Shown: positions 1 to 10,569, numbered from the stretch's first letter. The stretch: DNA of 64,000 bases from Pseudocercospora fijiensis CIRAD86 (GCF_000340215.1 NW_006921540.1:3223486-3287485); one strand, 5' to 3'. Notes: generated from the letters alone by a model not told the origin. Made by a program: numbers and translations.

Positions 1-744
1 TGTGGAGTTGGAGGGTTGGGGGGCGTTTTTTATATAGTTTTGGAGAAAGCTTGACCTACAACAACGCTTTTGCGGTTCTCAATTATCAATTTTCTGGTTT
101 CGATTCAACATGGTATGGTACAGTACACTTCAACTCGAGAATACATTACGGTGCTCGATAGCTGCAGCTTTGCACACATGTACTCGTTCGGATAGAAGAT
201 GACTTGACCAAGTACTCGAGTCTCCACTGTTCCGTTAATGATATCAGACCGAGGAGACTCTACCTAGCTAGCATTCAAACATTGAAAAGCTGGCAAAAGA
301 CGCAGGAATCACGCGAAAAGGCGGTGAGTACAGACATGTGCGAAGTGTGGTTTTCTTTCAGACAAGCCATCAGCCAATCTGTCATGTCATGTCACTCCAA
401 GTGAAGCTGTCATCTCCGGATCCTAACACTAACACACCCCTCAAGAATTGAATTGGATACCTGGAACTCCCTCGTTCGAATTCGCCCTCACCAAGAATAA
501 ATTCCCATTTCCATCTCTTTGTCTCCAAATCGCCCAACTTCCAAATCAAGTCTCACTCCCTTCTTTGTCCGCACATTCGAAGTCTTACAATCATTGTCCT
601 CGCCACGTTCCAGACTAACACTACGCGCTTTCTTTGTTTGAGACATGCAGGATGCAAATTTCCCGGGCAGAGAAAAGTATACCTTGTCGTCGAGATCTGA
701 TTTTGTGATTTCCAAAGTAACGGCGATCAATTGCTTTTGAACGG
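1..744. other. gene-free left edge and 5' flank of the first gene
   Basis: No convincing coding sequence is seen. The short open frames here have no recognisable motif. The stretch next to position 745 is pyrimidine-rich and is probably promoter and 5' UTR of the gene starting at 745. Confidence 0.5.
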
Positions 745-1919
745 ATGGCTCGAACTAAGACTCGCGCGCTGGCCGTGCATGGACCATTGACCAGGAAGCG
801 AAAGCAGTTACTAGATGATGATGACGATGATGATGGATTCGGTAGCGGGATAGATCTCACGACTAAGCGCATGCGAGTGCCGCACCAAAACGAGTTGATC
901 TCGGAAGTTACACACTGCGTTCCAATGCTTTGAAGCGCTCACGGCCAACCGATGAATCCCATTCAACAAGGAAAGCCCGATATGTTGATAAGCCAAAACG
1001 ACGAAAAGTCAGTCCCTTCGCAGGTTTCGCACCTTGGACGAATGACTACTTAACACCATTCGAGGAGTCTTCTTCGCCACATCCGAATCGTCCCCTTACG
1101 CCACTTAATATCGACTACATTAGCGACGCAGGCGACACAGATTATAGCGACGACGATGATAGCGTAGAAGGTTCTTCTTGGGAGGATTGGCACATTTATG
1201 CTGATCACAAACGGCTGGGAGACCGAGCTAAGGGGCGCGTGAAGAGTGGGAAGTCCGGACGTGAGATATCCTATCGCCCTTGGGATCCCGTGTCATCTGG
1301 TCTTCCACCCGCGGATTACTATGACAATATGCCAGAAGCAGAGAAGGTTTTCTGGTATGGATTTTGTCGAAAGGCTCAAAAGGTGGGTTGCAGCGGTTTG
1401 ACTTTTGAGCGATACTGGGATAAAAATGCTGGCGAATGGAGAAGGAGAATTGCCGTCATGCTTGACTTTGGCCGTGGTTCGGAAGAAGCGACCAGGACGA
1501 AATGGAGGCCAGAAGGAGAGTCGCTCGCCCGAAGTGAACGGCACGTTCCAGTTTCTCCAACGCATGGTGATCTTCCGGTGGAGATGATGTCGCCCGAAGA
1601 ATACAAACTGCATCAGCTTCGAGTGCGTGGCCTTCTACGAGCGGTCGAGCAAGGTCCTTCGCCTGGATTTGAACGTAATGAAGGACACAGAAGGCGGGAA
1701 GAGAAGTTCAAGATTGTTCCAGTGCCGACGAGATTCGAGCCGGCTGACGCGCTTCCGGAGCACATGGTGAACAGAAGGGTGGCAGATGGCCTATTGGACG
1801 CGATTGAAAGTGTTGAGGCTAAATCTTCACCTCTCGGGCCAGTAGAGGCAGCGGTGAAGGAGGCGGAAGATGAGTGGAAGCGGTGGAACCAGCGGCAGCA
1901 GAGGCAGTATTGGGTGTGA
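745..1919 (+). CDS. hypothetical charged nuclear-type protein, probably two exons
   Basis: I do not recognise this protein. An ATG at 745 opens a basic N-terminus (MARTKTRALAVHGPLTRKRK) followed by a run of seven Asp. The frame stops at 933, but a second frame is open from 867 to the stop at 1919. That frame has no ATG near its start, so one gene with an intron is the simplest reading. A phase-0 intron 877-935 (59 nt, weak GTGCCG donor, GAAG acceptor) would join them into about 371 residues; the weak donor makes this tentative, and a frameshift is the alternative. The downstream part has basic NLS-like clusters (DKPKRRK), an acidic D/S stretch (YSDDDDSVEGSSWEDW), a region around PADYYDNMPEAEKVFWYGFC, and a Glu/Lys/Arg-rich C-terminus. 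The composition suggests a nuclear protein. No enzyme motif is visible. Confidence 0.5.
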
Positions 1920-2096
1920 TCAAGTCACTCGCGAAGCGGAGGATCGTGGCTGTATTGCAATTTTCGAGCGGTCTCCTCGAACCTTTGCTGTCTGGACAAT
2001 ACTGATGCGTTGCAAGAATCCATGCACAGAAGTAGTGTAGCTACGCATGAGAGGAGGGGCTTCGCAGGCGAGCAGTTGGGCAGCCCAAATCCCAAT

Positions 2097-2794
2097 TTAT
2101 CGTTCGGGAAGTCCAAATCCATAGACTGGCGTTCCATGTCGATTGAGCACGAACACCACGTCGGTCACGCAGACCGTCTTTCGCCCAGATAGCTCAACGA
2201 CGGCACAAATGTCGGCGAGTAGCTGCAGAATCCGAATTAATTTGATTGTCCAATCGCCGTAGAAGCAAACAAGACTCACGACCGTCAACCTCTTTCTCAG
2301 GACTGATCTCGTTTCTTCGTAGATGGTACCCGCAATACGCTTCACACCGCCTCGACGAGCTAGACGTCGAATGTCACCTCTTGTAACGCCTTGGATAGTG
2401 TCTCTGAGGATTTTGCTACATCGGACATGATCAACTTTGGTCCGACATCTCCATAGCAGGCGAGGGCTTGCAATGCTTACCGATGTCGCTTCAGCGTCTT
2501 CAAACCCTGGCCCAAGCCTCTCGCTCCATGCCCAACCGTCTTTCCAAGTCCAGGTCGAGCCAGCGTCTTACCTCCAGTCGTAGGAGTCCTTTGGCTTGCG
2601 GATCCGAATCCAGCGGGTCTCCCAGGCCCTCTAAGAGCACCAATTGGAGTCGGAGTTGCGGCTGTACTTGCCGGCGGTCTTCCAGGTCCTCTGATACCGC
2701 TACTCGAAGGCGTTGAAGGTGCAGGCCTTGCTGCGCGATGTGGCACGTCTGAGCGCTTGAGCGATGCGCCATTGGATTCTCGATAGCGTGCCAT
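2097..2794 (-). CDS. divergent histone H4 variant with long N-terminal extension
   Basis: Three exons on the minus strand: 2794-2481, 2415-2280 and 2222-2097, with introns 2416-2480 (65 nt, GTAAGC donor) and 2223-2279 (57 nt, GTGAGT donor, CTGCAG acceptor). Joined they encode 191 residues. From about residue 100 the protein follows the H4 histone fold: KRHRKILRDTIQG, IRRLARRGGVKRIAG, IYEETRSVL, RKTVCVTDVV and YGFG all match canonical H4 blocks, with correct spacing only after both introns are removed. Helix alpha2 (RKRLTVLLADICAVVELSG) is heavily changed. Instead of the roughly 20-residue H4 tail there are about 100 residues rich in Pro, Gly, Ser and Thr, with two AT-hook-like cores (RGPGRPP, RGPGRPA) and a GLGK piece like the normal tail. 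Canonical fungal H4 is 103 residues and almost invariant, so this is a variant or neofunctionalised paralogue. Expected to be chromatin-bound; function unknown. The SET gene lies divergently about 0.75 kb away. Confidence 0.85.
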
Positions 2795-3549
2795 GACGCC
2801 TGCATGTATCTATGCTTTTGAAAGAATACCTGCCGGCTGCCGAACAATGTGTATGTATGTATTGTTATGTGACGGGAAGAGGTGTATCAGATGCGGGTGA
2901 GCGCTCCGAGCGGGGATCGCGCCGCGCCTGCTGCCTAAGGCGCGGTGCGCGTGGAGCAAGACGCGTGGGGATTGTGGTCAACAACAATTTCATCGTGGAC
3001 TGTGGACTGTGGACTGTGGACATTTGCCTTGGCATTTCAGCTCCTCCTCCCAGTCAGATTCTCCTTTCTCTCTCCCACAACACCGCCCTCCCCTCCCCTC
3101 CCCTTCCCTCCTCCTCAATCTCACCAGCGGCCGCAACGCCTGAGGCCATCAAGCAGTGGCATTGATACCATATCGCATCCAATCCGCCAATGTGCTCCTG
3201 CAGCCAGCACAACGAAGATGGCTCCAGACACACAAAATCACACATTGCTAACACCCCCGCTACTTCGACTATGGGCCAGCTTACAATGAACACAGACCAG
3301 AATAGTGCTCCATATTTAGCTCCTCCTTCTTTGTCTCCAGACAATGCTCAAAGGACACATTGAAGCCCAGGACCAAGACCTCTTTCACACTATCGAGCTG
3401 GCTTGATCTCCCTTGTCCATTGATACAGGACCTCAATTCAAGTCGATGGTATATCATGTCCCTCGTCCTCTGCGAGCCATCTCAGTCCAAGTTCTGGCTC
3501 CTACAATTTCCTGTCTCCTTTGTTCGCTTTTGCTTTTTCGCGAGTGCTA
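2795..3549. promoter_or_regulatory. shared divergent upstream region, H4 variant / SET gene
   Basis: The two genes diverge from this 755-bp interval. It contains a 7-bp tandem repeat of GTGGACT (about four units, 2995-3021) and a nearly pure C/T tract (3061-3120) of the kind common in fungal promoters. No coding motif is visible. Open frame continues upstream of 3550 to a TGA near 3422 but has no ATG. Confidence 0.4.
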
Positions 3550-4531
3550 ATGGCAGGTCCATTTAGGTTGTACACCATTGAACGCCCCGGAGGCGTCCGA
3601 CTCCCATCACCACCTGAAAACATCCTTGAGCACCGCTTCGAAAAGAAAGCCTGGTATGGCCATAGGATCACAAGAGAGAAAAAGGACAGGAAGGGCAGGA
3701 GGCTCCGAATCCTGCCTAAGAGCATCGAAGAGACGCTCTTGAACGAGTTTCCTGACCCATGCTTGCAATGTAAGTTTGATCCCCTCGACTGTTGACAACA
3801 AGATATGCTGACAGGCTCCAGGCGAGAAAGTTGATGACGATGACTGCGGAATCAAGTGTGTCGAGGAGTTCCGTCGTCGACATTTCTTCAAATACAAACC
3901 CCAAATCCAGCCCTCCGGCAGCTGTGGCTATGGTGCCTTCAATACACGAAGTCCCATACCGGCAGACACATATCTCAGTGAGTATTTAGGAAACCTGATC
4001 CCATCAGATGACGCACCCAGATCCTTATACCTCCTCGACATCAAAGGCCTGTTCTCGATCGACGCTGCAAAAGCAGGTAATTGGACACGATTCATAAACT
4101 CATCCTGTGAACCGAATGTCGCGGCCGAAGCCGCAATGCTTGGTAAGAGACATGTGCTTGTGTTCAAGACCTTGAGACGAATCCTTCCTGGTGAAGAATT
4201 GACGTTTTACTATGGTCGTAAATATTTCCAACAAGCTGGTTTTAAATGTTCGTGTCCTTGGAGGGATGAACCCCATACTCCACGATCGAACAAGCAGGCG
4301 GAGGAGCACGACGACGCCAAGGGGAAGGGCAATAAGACTAATACAAGTGAGTCTCCCGATGTAAGTACCGGGGAAGACACCGAGGAGACCGTGACTCCTG
4401 CAGCTCCTCGGAAGCCATCATCAGCAGAGGGCAAGAAGCGCTCTACAGCGAAGAAGACCAAGACGTCGACAGGATCCCCATCAGCAGGGAAAAAGGTAAG
4501 CTCTGGCAGAGTTACAAAAAGATCGCGTTGA
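3550..4531 (+). CDS. SET-domain protein, putative lysine methyltransferase
   Basis: Exons 3550-3769 and 3822-4531 with intron 3770-3821 (52 nt, GTAAGT donor, GCTGAC branch, CTCCAG acceptor) give 309 residues. The start is the first ATG in the open frame; a further 5' exon cannot be excluded. The catalytic fold is recognisable: GSCGYGAFNTRSPIPADTYL then EYLG is the SET start, NWTRFINSSCEPNV is the cofactor-binding RFxNHSCxPN-type motif (Ser in place of the usual His), and GEELTFYYG is the GEELxxDY-type motif with Phe before the Tyr. A short CSC follows where a post-SET zinc site would be, but the third Cys is not obvious. A Cys-containing segment (CLQCEKVDDDDCGIKC) lies just before SET. The C-terminal ~110 residues are a basic, Ser/Thr/Lys-rich tail, likely nuclear. 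Substrate (histone or non-histone) cannot be told. Confidence 0.75.
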
Positions 4532-4934
4532 CCGCGGCTATGATAGAACATAGTAAACTTGCTTCACAGATCTCAACCAATCCACAAACGCTACTAGAAG
4601 CAGGACGTATAGAACAGCCAAAGCTTTGGTAGTGAGGTGAGGTCTTACATGGCACAGACGAACTTATAAATTTAATCTCAGATCTCAATGAATTCACACA
4701 ATGCTACACCAAGAACGCAGAGAACTAGCAAGATACCTTATTGGAAGCCACTAGGTGAATTGAGGGCAGGTGAGATAAGAAGTGGCAAGGTTGAACTTGC
4801 AAGCGAGCAACCGAGTTGAGGTCTCTATAACAAAGCAGATGCAGGACTCTTGCTAGAGCCTGTTCCCCCTCGAGATGAAGAGTCGTGCTGCTGATTGTGT
4901 TTCTAGATATGCATGACACCAACCATCAGCCCGG
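4532..4934. other. convergent intergenic spacer
   Basis: This 403-bp stretch lies between the 3' ends of the SET gene and the MFS carrier gene. I see no gene. It probably holds both 3' UTRs and terminators. Confidence 0.5.
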
Positions 4935-6852
4935 CTATTCTTTCGCTATCTTCGGCTCCTCATGCACGACCTCGTGTGTCTCAGTCGCCCGAGATATGCC
5001 ATGTTCTGCATCAACAACACTGTTTCCACGACTAGCCGCACTCACGAGATCGGGATTCTCTTCCTTCAAACGCTTAAAGTTCTTCTCGGCGTCCCACACC
5101 CACGGGCTATCAGCCGCGAACACGAGGTCCATTTCTTCCTGCCCGAGAGTCAGCAAAAGATGTGCCTACATCATACAGAATGGTTATGATACTCACCAGA
5201 GTTCTTTGGTTGGTTTCTGGGTAGAAAGCCCATACCATGGGAATCGTGATGATATTGCAAGCACCGAAAATGTACAACGTCTTTTCGCCAATCGAGTCGA
5301 ACATGACAGGGCACAACAACGTTAGCCAGCCGTTGCCGATTGACCAGCCGACGACACCCCATGCGTTGCCTTTCGCTCTGACTTCGAGAGGAAAGATTTC
5401 GGCCTGGATCATCTAGTGATTAGCACAATGGATCCAACGCCTGCGGAGTTACTTACCGGATAGAGCCAAGGGACGGTCAACCAGGTTGCTCCGAAGACTG
5501 AGGTGAAAATGAAGACAAAGGAGGCAGCAGCGATACCATATGAGGTAGCTGCACTGTCGTTGCCGGCTGCTCGCGCATCTATACCACCACGAGACATTCC
5601 GCCAGCAAGAAACATGGCAATCCCCATTCCGACTGAACCCCAGTACAGCGTCCATCGTCGACCAATTCGATCGAGTGTGAAGACGCAGATGAGGGTACTG
5701 AACATGTAGAAGATGTTGTTCAGACCAGAAATCCATTGGGACTTTTCGCTGCTGAAGCCTGGCAAAAGAATCGTCAACATCACCCTTTCATCTCTCATCA
5801 CTGCATGTAACTCGCTGCGAAACTTACCCGCAATCCGAAAAATCGTCGGCGCATAAATCGTAACACCAGCAATGCCAATCCACTCCTGCATAATCTGCAA
5901 CCAAACCACAAGCTGCACTCTCCTCGCCGTATGCAACTTGCCTGCTCCAAGCCCGAACAACATACTAAAATAACTATTCCTCTTCGCCGTCTTCCGCTCA
6001 TGAATCACAATATTCTTAATATCATGAAACTCATTATCAGCCTTGATCGCTCCCTCGGCATCCTCCCCTCTCAATCTCCCAAGAATATACCTCGCCTCCT
6101 TCTCCCTACCCACTTTCACCAACCACCTCGGACTCTCGGGAAACGGCCATACCGCCACCAACAACACCAGCAACGGAATAATCTGAAACGCAACCGGAAA
6201 TCTCCATCGCATCGGACTCCTCCCACCATCGATAAAACTAAGTCCATACTCCAACCAATACGCAACCACGACCCCAAAGATATTCAAAGTAAATTCAATC
6301 GCGATAAACTGTCCCCGACTCGTATGTTCCGCCGTCTCCGTAGCCCAAACGGGCACAATCGCATTCAAAATCCCTGTGCCAATCCCATTCACGAAACGTG
6401 CACAAATCATCCAATTCGAATTTTGTGCGGAACATTGGAGACTTGCGCCGAGAATCGCCCACACACTTCCTAGCGCGATCGTTTTGATCCGTCCGACTTG
6501 ATCCCCGACCCAGCCGCCGAGGAGACAGCCGCACAGCGTGCCGAGATAGTAGACCGAGACGATTCCGCCTTGCAGTAAGGAGTTGGTTACGACCGGGTCG
6601 TTGTTGGAGTCGACGTAGCCGAATTTCATGAGGTCGATGTAGTCGCGGGCGTTGTTGACGCCGCCCATCATTCCTAGAAGAAGAAAAGCAATTTCAGACG
6701 AGTGTTTCTCTCCCTCTTGGTTTTCTTTTTATATATTCACCTTGATCATATCCGAAAAAGAAAATCGAAAGCGCAGCGACGGAATTTATCGCAAAGAGTA
6801 ATTTTTTCTTTTCGAGTTTTGCCGCGACGCGGAAACCTGACATTTGGTCCAT
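4935..6852 (-). CDS. MFS sugar transporter (hexose/disaccharide type)
   Basis: Five exons (6852-6741, 6673-5828, 5758-5457, 5403-5197, 5138-4935) give 556 residues. Introns are 6674-6740, 5759-5827, 5404-5456 and 5139-5196, all GT-AG; joining them restores the family blocks FFGYDQGMMGGV, IFRIAGFSSEKSQWISGLN, WLYPAEIFPLEVRAKG and YPETNQRTLEEMDLVFA. Those blocks are diagnostic of the fungal sugar-porter family: the GYDQG motif in TM1, GxxxDRxGRR-type loops (WVGDQVGRIKT, DRIGRRW), PESPRWL after TM6, and PETNQRTLEEMD after TM12. About 12 membrane segments are expected at the plasma membrane, with a hydrophilic C-terminal tail of about 55 residues. The substrate cannot be set from sequence; members carry monosaccharides, disaccharides or related polyols. 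The gene is transcribed away from the hydroquinone reductase to its right. Confidence 0.9.
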
Positions 6853-7485
6853 GGTTTCGTTTCAATCAGACCGCGACTTTGAGGCGACGTTTTGGTGCTG
6901 TGAGTTGAGGTGTGCTGTTCGCGTAGAGACCTGTGTGCAGGCTTTGCATGAATGGGACGCAGAGGCGGTAGGAGAGAGAGAGGTAGTGCATTTGCAATAA
7001 TGAGTTGGCGAGGGAGGAAGAATATTAACGCGATACCGGACCTAGCAGTATTTCTACTTGGTGAGCTGATCTTGTTGGTGTAACGTGAAGTCCCCATCAT
7101 GCTATGGAGAATCCTCCAGGAGCAGAAAGAGTCTAGTTCGCAAAAGGGAAGCCGGTGGTCGATCTGTGGAGTACATGGACGGGCACGGGGAGATGGTGGA
7201 GATCGTTGTGATCGTGTCGAGGCTTTTGATGCCGGGTTTTGGCGGGGATTGAGGATCGAAAATCTCTGGAAGCTTGGTGCTGTGCCCTGCTTCTCATGGC
7301 GGGACTTGTCGATGCTACGCAGTGCTTTTCTCGGCTCTCGTATAATACTATAATCTGTCGAGTGGCATGTAATAACCCTATAGAGCAAATGAGTGATCGA
7401 AGATTCCAACCTCATTCATTTAGCGTCGCTGCCGTGCTTCCTCCGGACCCACCTAGGATGTTCTGTTCTGGCCTTGAGCCCCCTT
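6853..7485. promoter_or_regulatory. upstream region of the sugar transporter
   Basis: This 633-bp gap lies between the start of the transporter and the 3' end of the next gene, both on the minus strand. It should hold the transporter promoter and the 3' UTR of its neighbour. No defined site was recognised. Confidence 0.4.
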
Positions 7486-8761
7486 TTACTTCTTCAGCGC
7501 AGCCTTCACAGCAGGAACTTCCTCATCCAAAGGCAACACATCCGGCTCCGGACCGACAGGTGTGATACCAAAAGGGTTGATTTGACCATGGCTCTTTGTG
7601 TAATGTGCCTTGATGTGCGTGAACTCGGTCGTTTCGCCGAAAGCTGGATTGTTCCAGTAACAATGCCTCATCCATTTGTGAATCGCAGGATATCCGGATC
7701 GAATGTCTCGAATGTTGGTCTTGAAATGTTGCACATAGACTGCGTCGAAACGAATAGCGGTGGTGAAGAGGCGGACATCTGCTTCTGTCACTCGGTCGCC
7801 GTAGTAGTAAGGTCCTGGAGAGGAGGAGAGGTGCGATTCGATCCGGTCTAAGGACTTGAAGAGTTGAGTTACGGCTTTGCTATAGGCTTCTTGAGTGCTG
7901 CGGCAAGCGAATTAGCCGGGAGATTGTGATCAGTGGGCAGTGGTGGTACTTACGTGGCAAAGCCACTCTTGTACACGCCATTGTTCACATCATTGTAAGT
8001 CCACTCGTTCGTGCTCTCGATCTCCTCCTTAAGGTCATCGGGCAGAAGGTCGAGCTTGGCGTATCTCTCCGGAAGCAGGTGGTCGAATTCATGGTACAAC
8101 ATTCGAATGATCTCTGAGGACTCATTGCTGACGATCTTCTTCTGCTTCTTGTCGTAGAGAGTGGGCACAGTGAAGCGACCTTGATAATTCTTATCATTGG
8201 AGAAGTAGATGTCTTGGAGATGCGTGAACTCGGGGTGGAGAGGGTCTGCTGTCGTGTTCTCGCCAGGTTCGTTCTCATCCTTTGTGGAGAATCGCCATCC
8301 TTTCTCACCCATGTGCCAGTGTACAGATGTGAAGGTGATGAAGCCCTCAAGTCCTTTGAGCTTGCGCACGATCAATGCACGATGTGCCCACGGGCATGCA
8401 TAAGATACATCTTCAACAGTCATCCCTGAGCTTTAGCCATGCTTTGATGAGGACTCACATAGGTGATATCGATCCTTCTCAGCAGGAAACTCTGCCTTTG
8501 GATCTCTGGAGATGAAGTTCCGGAATTGTGACTGCTGTCTCTTGAATTCGCCGGACTTGTCTTTGGGATCGACCCAATTCAGAATGCCTTTCTTGTCTTC
8601 CTTAGAACGCAGCAATGTTAACACATACCCATCAGATGAACGATGGCCCAGCCCTTCTCGGGTGCACCTGTACTTACAGACGCCATGAATGATCTTGTGG
8701 ATGATCTGTTGAGTAGATGACGGTTGAGTTGTGTGAGACGGCCTGCTGCTCCTTGAAGCAT
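7486..8761 (-). CDS. glutathionyl-hydroquinone reductase / omega-class GST (Ecm4-like)
   Basis: Four exons (8761-8678, 8600-8459, 8410-7954, 7897-7486) give 364 residues; introns are 8601-8677, 8411-8458 and 7898-7953. The thioredoxin-fold half carries the active-site Cys in YVSYACPWAHR, then KLKGLEGFITFTSVHWHM, the cis-Pro region GRFTVPTLYDK and the glutathione-binding NESSEIIRML. The helical half holds RVTEADVRLFTTAIRFD and YPAIHKWMRHCYW. Blocks KSGEFKRQQSQFRNFIS and FPAEKDRYHLY are typical of Ecm4/YqjG enzymes, which reduce glutathionyl-quinones or dehydroascorbate. The first exon encodes a basic, hydroxylated leader (MLQGAAGRLTQLNRHLLNR) resembling a mitochondrial presequence; a second in-frame ATG at 8686 lies just before the first intron and would give a form without the leader. 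Dual localisation is therefore possible but not shown. Confidence 0.88.
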
Positions 8762-9089
8762 CAAAGATATGATAGACTTGAATTGGATGTTGACACGAAC
8801 GCTGTCGTGGCTGTGGGGTGATTTTGATGCCCTTTGATGCAACTAGGATGGTACATGCAGTCGATGAAGCATGGCTGACGAATGGTGGTAAAATAATACG
8901 TCATTAGCGGAAGCGCCTGCCAAGGCTAAATTATGTGACATTTCGAGGAGAAATGTTGGCTAAATGGTCTGTCTGGGCCGTGGGCCACTGTGAGCTTCTG
9001 GCATGCTTTCACAAGATGGCTCAGGAACGAGCATTCGTAGTCTTGCGTGGGCATCGCGGCCAGCCTTCCGATTATTCTCTACGTCTCAT
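8762..9089. other. intergenic spacer upstream of the hydroquinone reductase
   Basis: This 328-bp interval should contain the promoter of the hydroquinone reductase and the 3' UTR of pantothenate synthetase. I see no gene or clear motif in it. Confidence 0.4.
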
Positions 9090-10172
9090 TCATGCCTTCT
9101 TCGGCGGCAGCGGAATGTTGTCAATCAGCCTCACGGGCACCTTGTCATCGCCCAAACCTAGCTTCTCTTTTTCTTGGACATTATCCAGAGCGTGCATCTT
9201 GATGGCACCGCTCAAGATCGCACCTTTCTCGCTGTCCACAGTGTCCACCTCTTCCATCGTCTCCGGGTCCGCTAGCGAAATGTAGTCCACCTCAAATGGC
9301 GCTCTTTCCTCAATGGCCAGTCCATCCTGTGCCATCTGCATCCGGTTGACCACGTCCCAGGAGTATGCTAGGATCTCGTCTCTGTTTCTCCTTCCCATAT
9401 CGTGAGCTGCTTCTGCTGCCCGTAGCGCTTGCGAAAGCACCACACCGACACGTCGCCGTCTCTCACCAAGGTACACATTCCTACTGCTCATGGCCAAACC
9501 GTCCGGCTCGCGCTCTGTGGGTATGATACGGACCTCTGTGTTGATGTGGAAGTCCTTGACCATGCGTTTGATGATGACAGTCTGCTGGACATCTTTCTGG
9601 CCAAAGTATACCCGGTCGGCTTGAAAGATGTTGAATAGCTTCATGCAGACGGTTGCTACGCCGCGAAAGAACACAGGTCTGGTCTTGCCCTCAAGCAGCT
9701 CGCCAACAGGCGTGATTGTCACGAACGAACCTACTCCTGGCAGCGTAGAGTCGGGCGGCAGTGTCGGGTACATGACCTTCGTGGTAGGTGCGAATATGGT
9801 ATCGACTCGTCCCTGCCCGTTGGCTTCGAGCTCGCGGTCCAGGGCTTTGAGCTTTTCGAGATCTGCTTCCCATGTCTTCGGATAGCTCTCGAGGTCTTCG
9901 TTGACGCCGAATTGAGTGGGGTTCACGTATATCGATACGAACACCTTACTGTTCTCTGCTGCCGCAGCTCTGACTAGAGAGATGTGTCCTTCGTGCAGAG
10001 CTCCCATAGTGGGCACGAGACCAACACTCTGGCCGTTAAGGAGCAGATCGCGGCGGTGCTGGCGGAGCGGAGAAACATCGCGGAAGATGTGGAATGCTCG
10101 GGCGGTGCAGAGTGCGGTACGAGTAGCCTTTCGTAGGTGTGGTGCTGTGCGGAATATAGCTTTAGTGGACAT
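9090..10172 (-). CDS. pan6: pantothenate synthetase (pantoate-beta-alanine ligase)
   Basis: A single exon of 360 residues. The open frame runs further upstream but the first ATG is at 10172. The enzyme joins pantoate and beta-alanine using ATP, the last step of vitamin B5 synthesis before coenzyme A. Family signatures are complete: LVPTMGALHEGHISLV with the nucleotidyltransferase HxGH, VSIYVNPTQFGVNEDLESYP, RPVFFRGVATV, VYFGQKDVQQTVIIKRMV, and the KMSKS-like LAMSSRNVYL. The N-terminal ~30 residues (MSTKAIFRTAPHLRKATRTA) are basic and lack acids, as in a mitochondrial leader, though the fungal enzyme is usually regarded as cytosolic. It is divergently transcribed from the Dbp7 gene. The bacterial panC equivalent is shorter; the extra length is mainly the N-terminus and an insert around residues 95-125. 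Confidence 0.92.
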   Translation of the reverse strand: MSTKAIFRTAPHLRKATRTALCTARAFHIFRDVSPLRQHRRDLLLNGQSVGLVPTMGALHEGHISLVRAAAAENSKVFVSIYVNPTQFGVNEDLESYPKTWEADLEKLKALDRELEANGQGRVDTIFAPTTKVMYPTLPPDSTLPGVGSFVTITPVGELLEGKTRPVFFRGVATVCMKLFNIFQADRVYFGQKDVQQTVIIKRMVKDFHINTEVRIIPTEREPDGLAMSSRNVYLGERRRRVGVVLSQALRAAEAAHDMGRRNRDEILAYSWDVVNRMQMAQDGLAIEERAPFEVDYISLADPETMEEVDTVDSEKGAILSGAIKMHALDNVQEKEKLGLGDDKVPVRLIDNIPLPPKKA

Positions 10173-10569
10173 TGTGGCAGCGGTGCATCTGATGCATCCG
10201 GTCTGCGAAGCTTCATGTAGCAATTAATGCAGTTGACAGGACTCTGATATCGGATCGCAATCACGATCTTCCTGTGTTTGCTGCACGCGAAGTCGCACCA
10301 GGAAGGCGTCGCTAGCCATGCTTGCAGTAGAACAGCGCGTCGATGTCTACGTTGTACAGTTGAGTATTGTCAATGCATGTTATTTACCTCCTGCTTCGCA
10401 AAAGCTCGCCGTAGAGCTTAAGGTTGTGCTCCCGCTCCCGCTCCCGCTCCCGCTCCCGCTCCCGCCCGCCGCTAGTCCTACAGGGTCTCGTCTCGGCCTC
10501 AAAACTTCGACTTTCTTTCTTACAGTACCACTCTGTCTAATATAGCTTACCAACGCAGCGGATTTCGAC
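10173..10569. promoter_or_regulatory. shared divergent promoter, pan6 / dbp7
   Basis: A 397-bp interval separates the two divergent ATGs. It contains six perfect copies of the hexamer CTCCCG (10429-10464) about 105 bp upstream of the Dbp7 start. Pyrimidine-rich strands near fungal starts are common promoter features, so this may be a promoter element or just a microsatellite. Confidence 0.45.
10429..10464. repeat. (CTCCCG)6 hexanucleotide microsatellite
   Basis: Six uninterrupted copies of CTCCCG are read directly, followed by a degenerate CCCGCC. Located in the pan6/dbp7 divergent promoter. Confidence 0.95.

Noticed and set aside
2468..2847. Plus- and minus-strand frames overlapping H4 exon 1
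   Set aside because: Only the minus frame starting at 2794 splices into the H4 fold; the others are shadows of a Pro/Gly/Arg-rich sequence.
5404..5456. 44-nt version of intron 3 in the sugar transporter ending at CACTAG
   Set aside because: It would add MIQ inside the conserved WLYPAEIFPL block; the acceptor at 5404 restores the block exactly.
5931..6473. 180-residue plus-strand open frame
   Set aside because: Antisense to the sugar transporter, whose motifs and introns are unambiguous.
8601..8628. 28-nt intron in the Ecm4-like gene (GTATGT to CTAAG)
   Set aside because: Too short for a fungal intron; a 77-nt intron 8601-8677 with GTAAGT donor restores a better protein.
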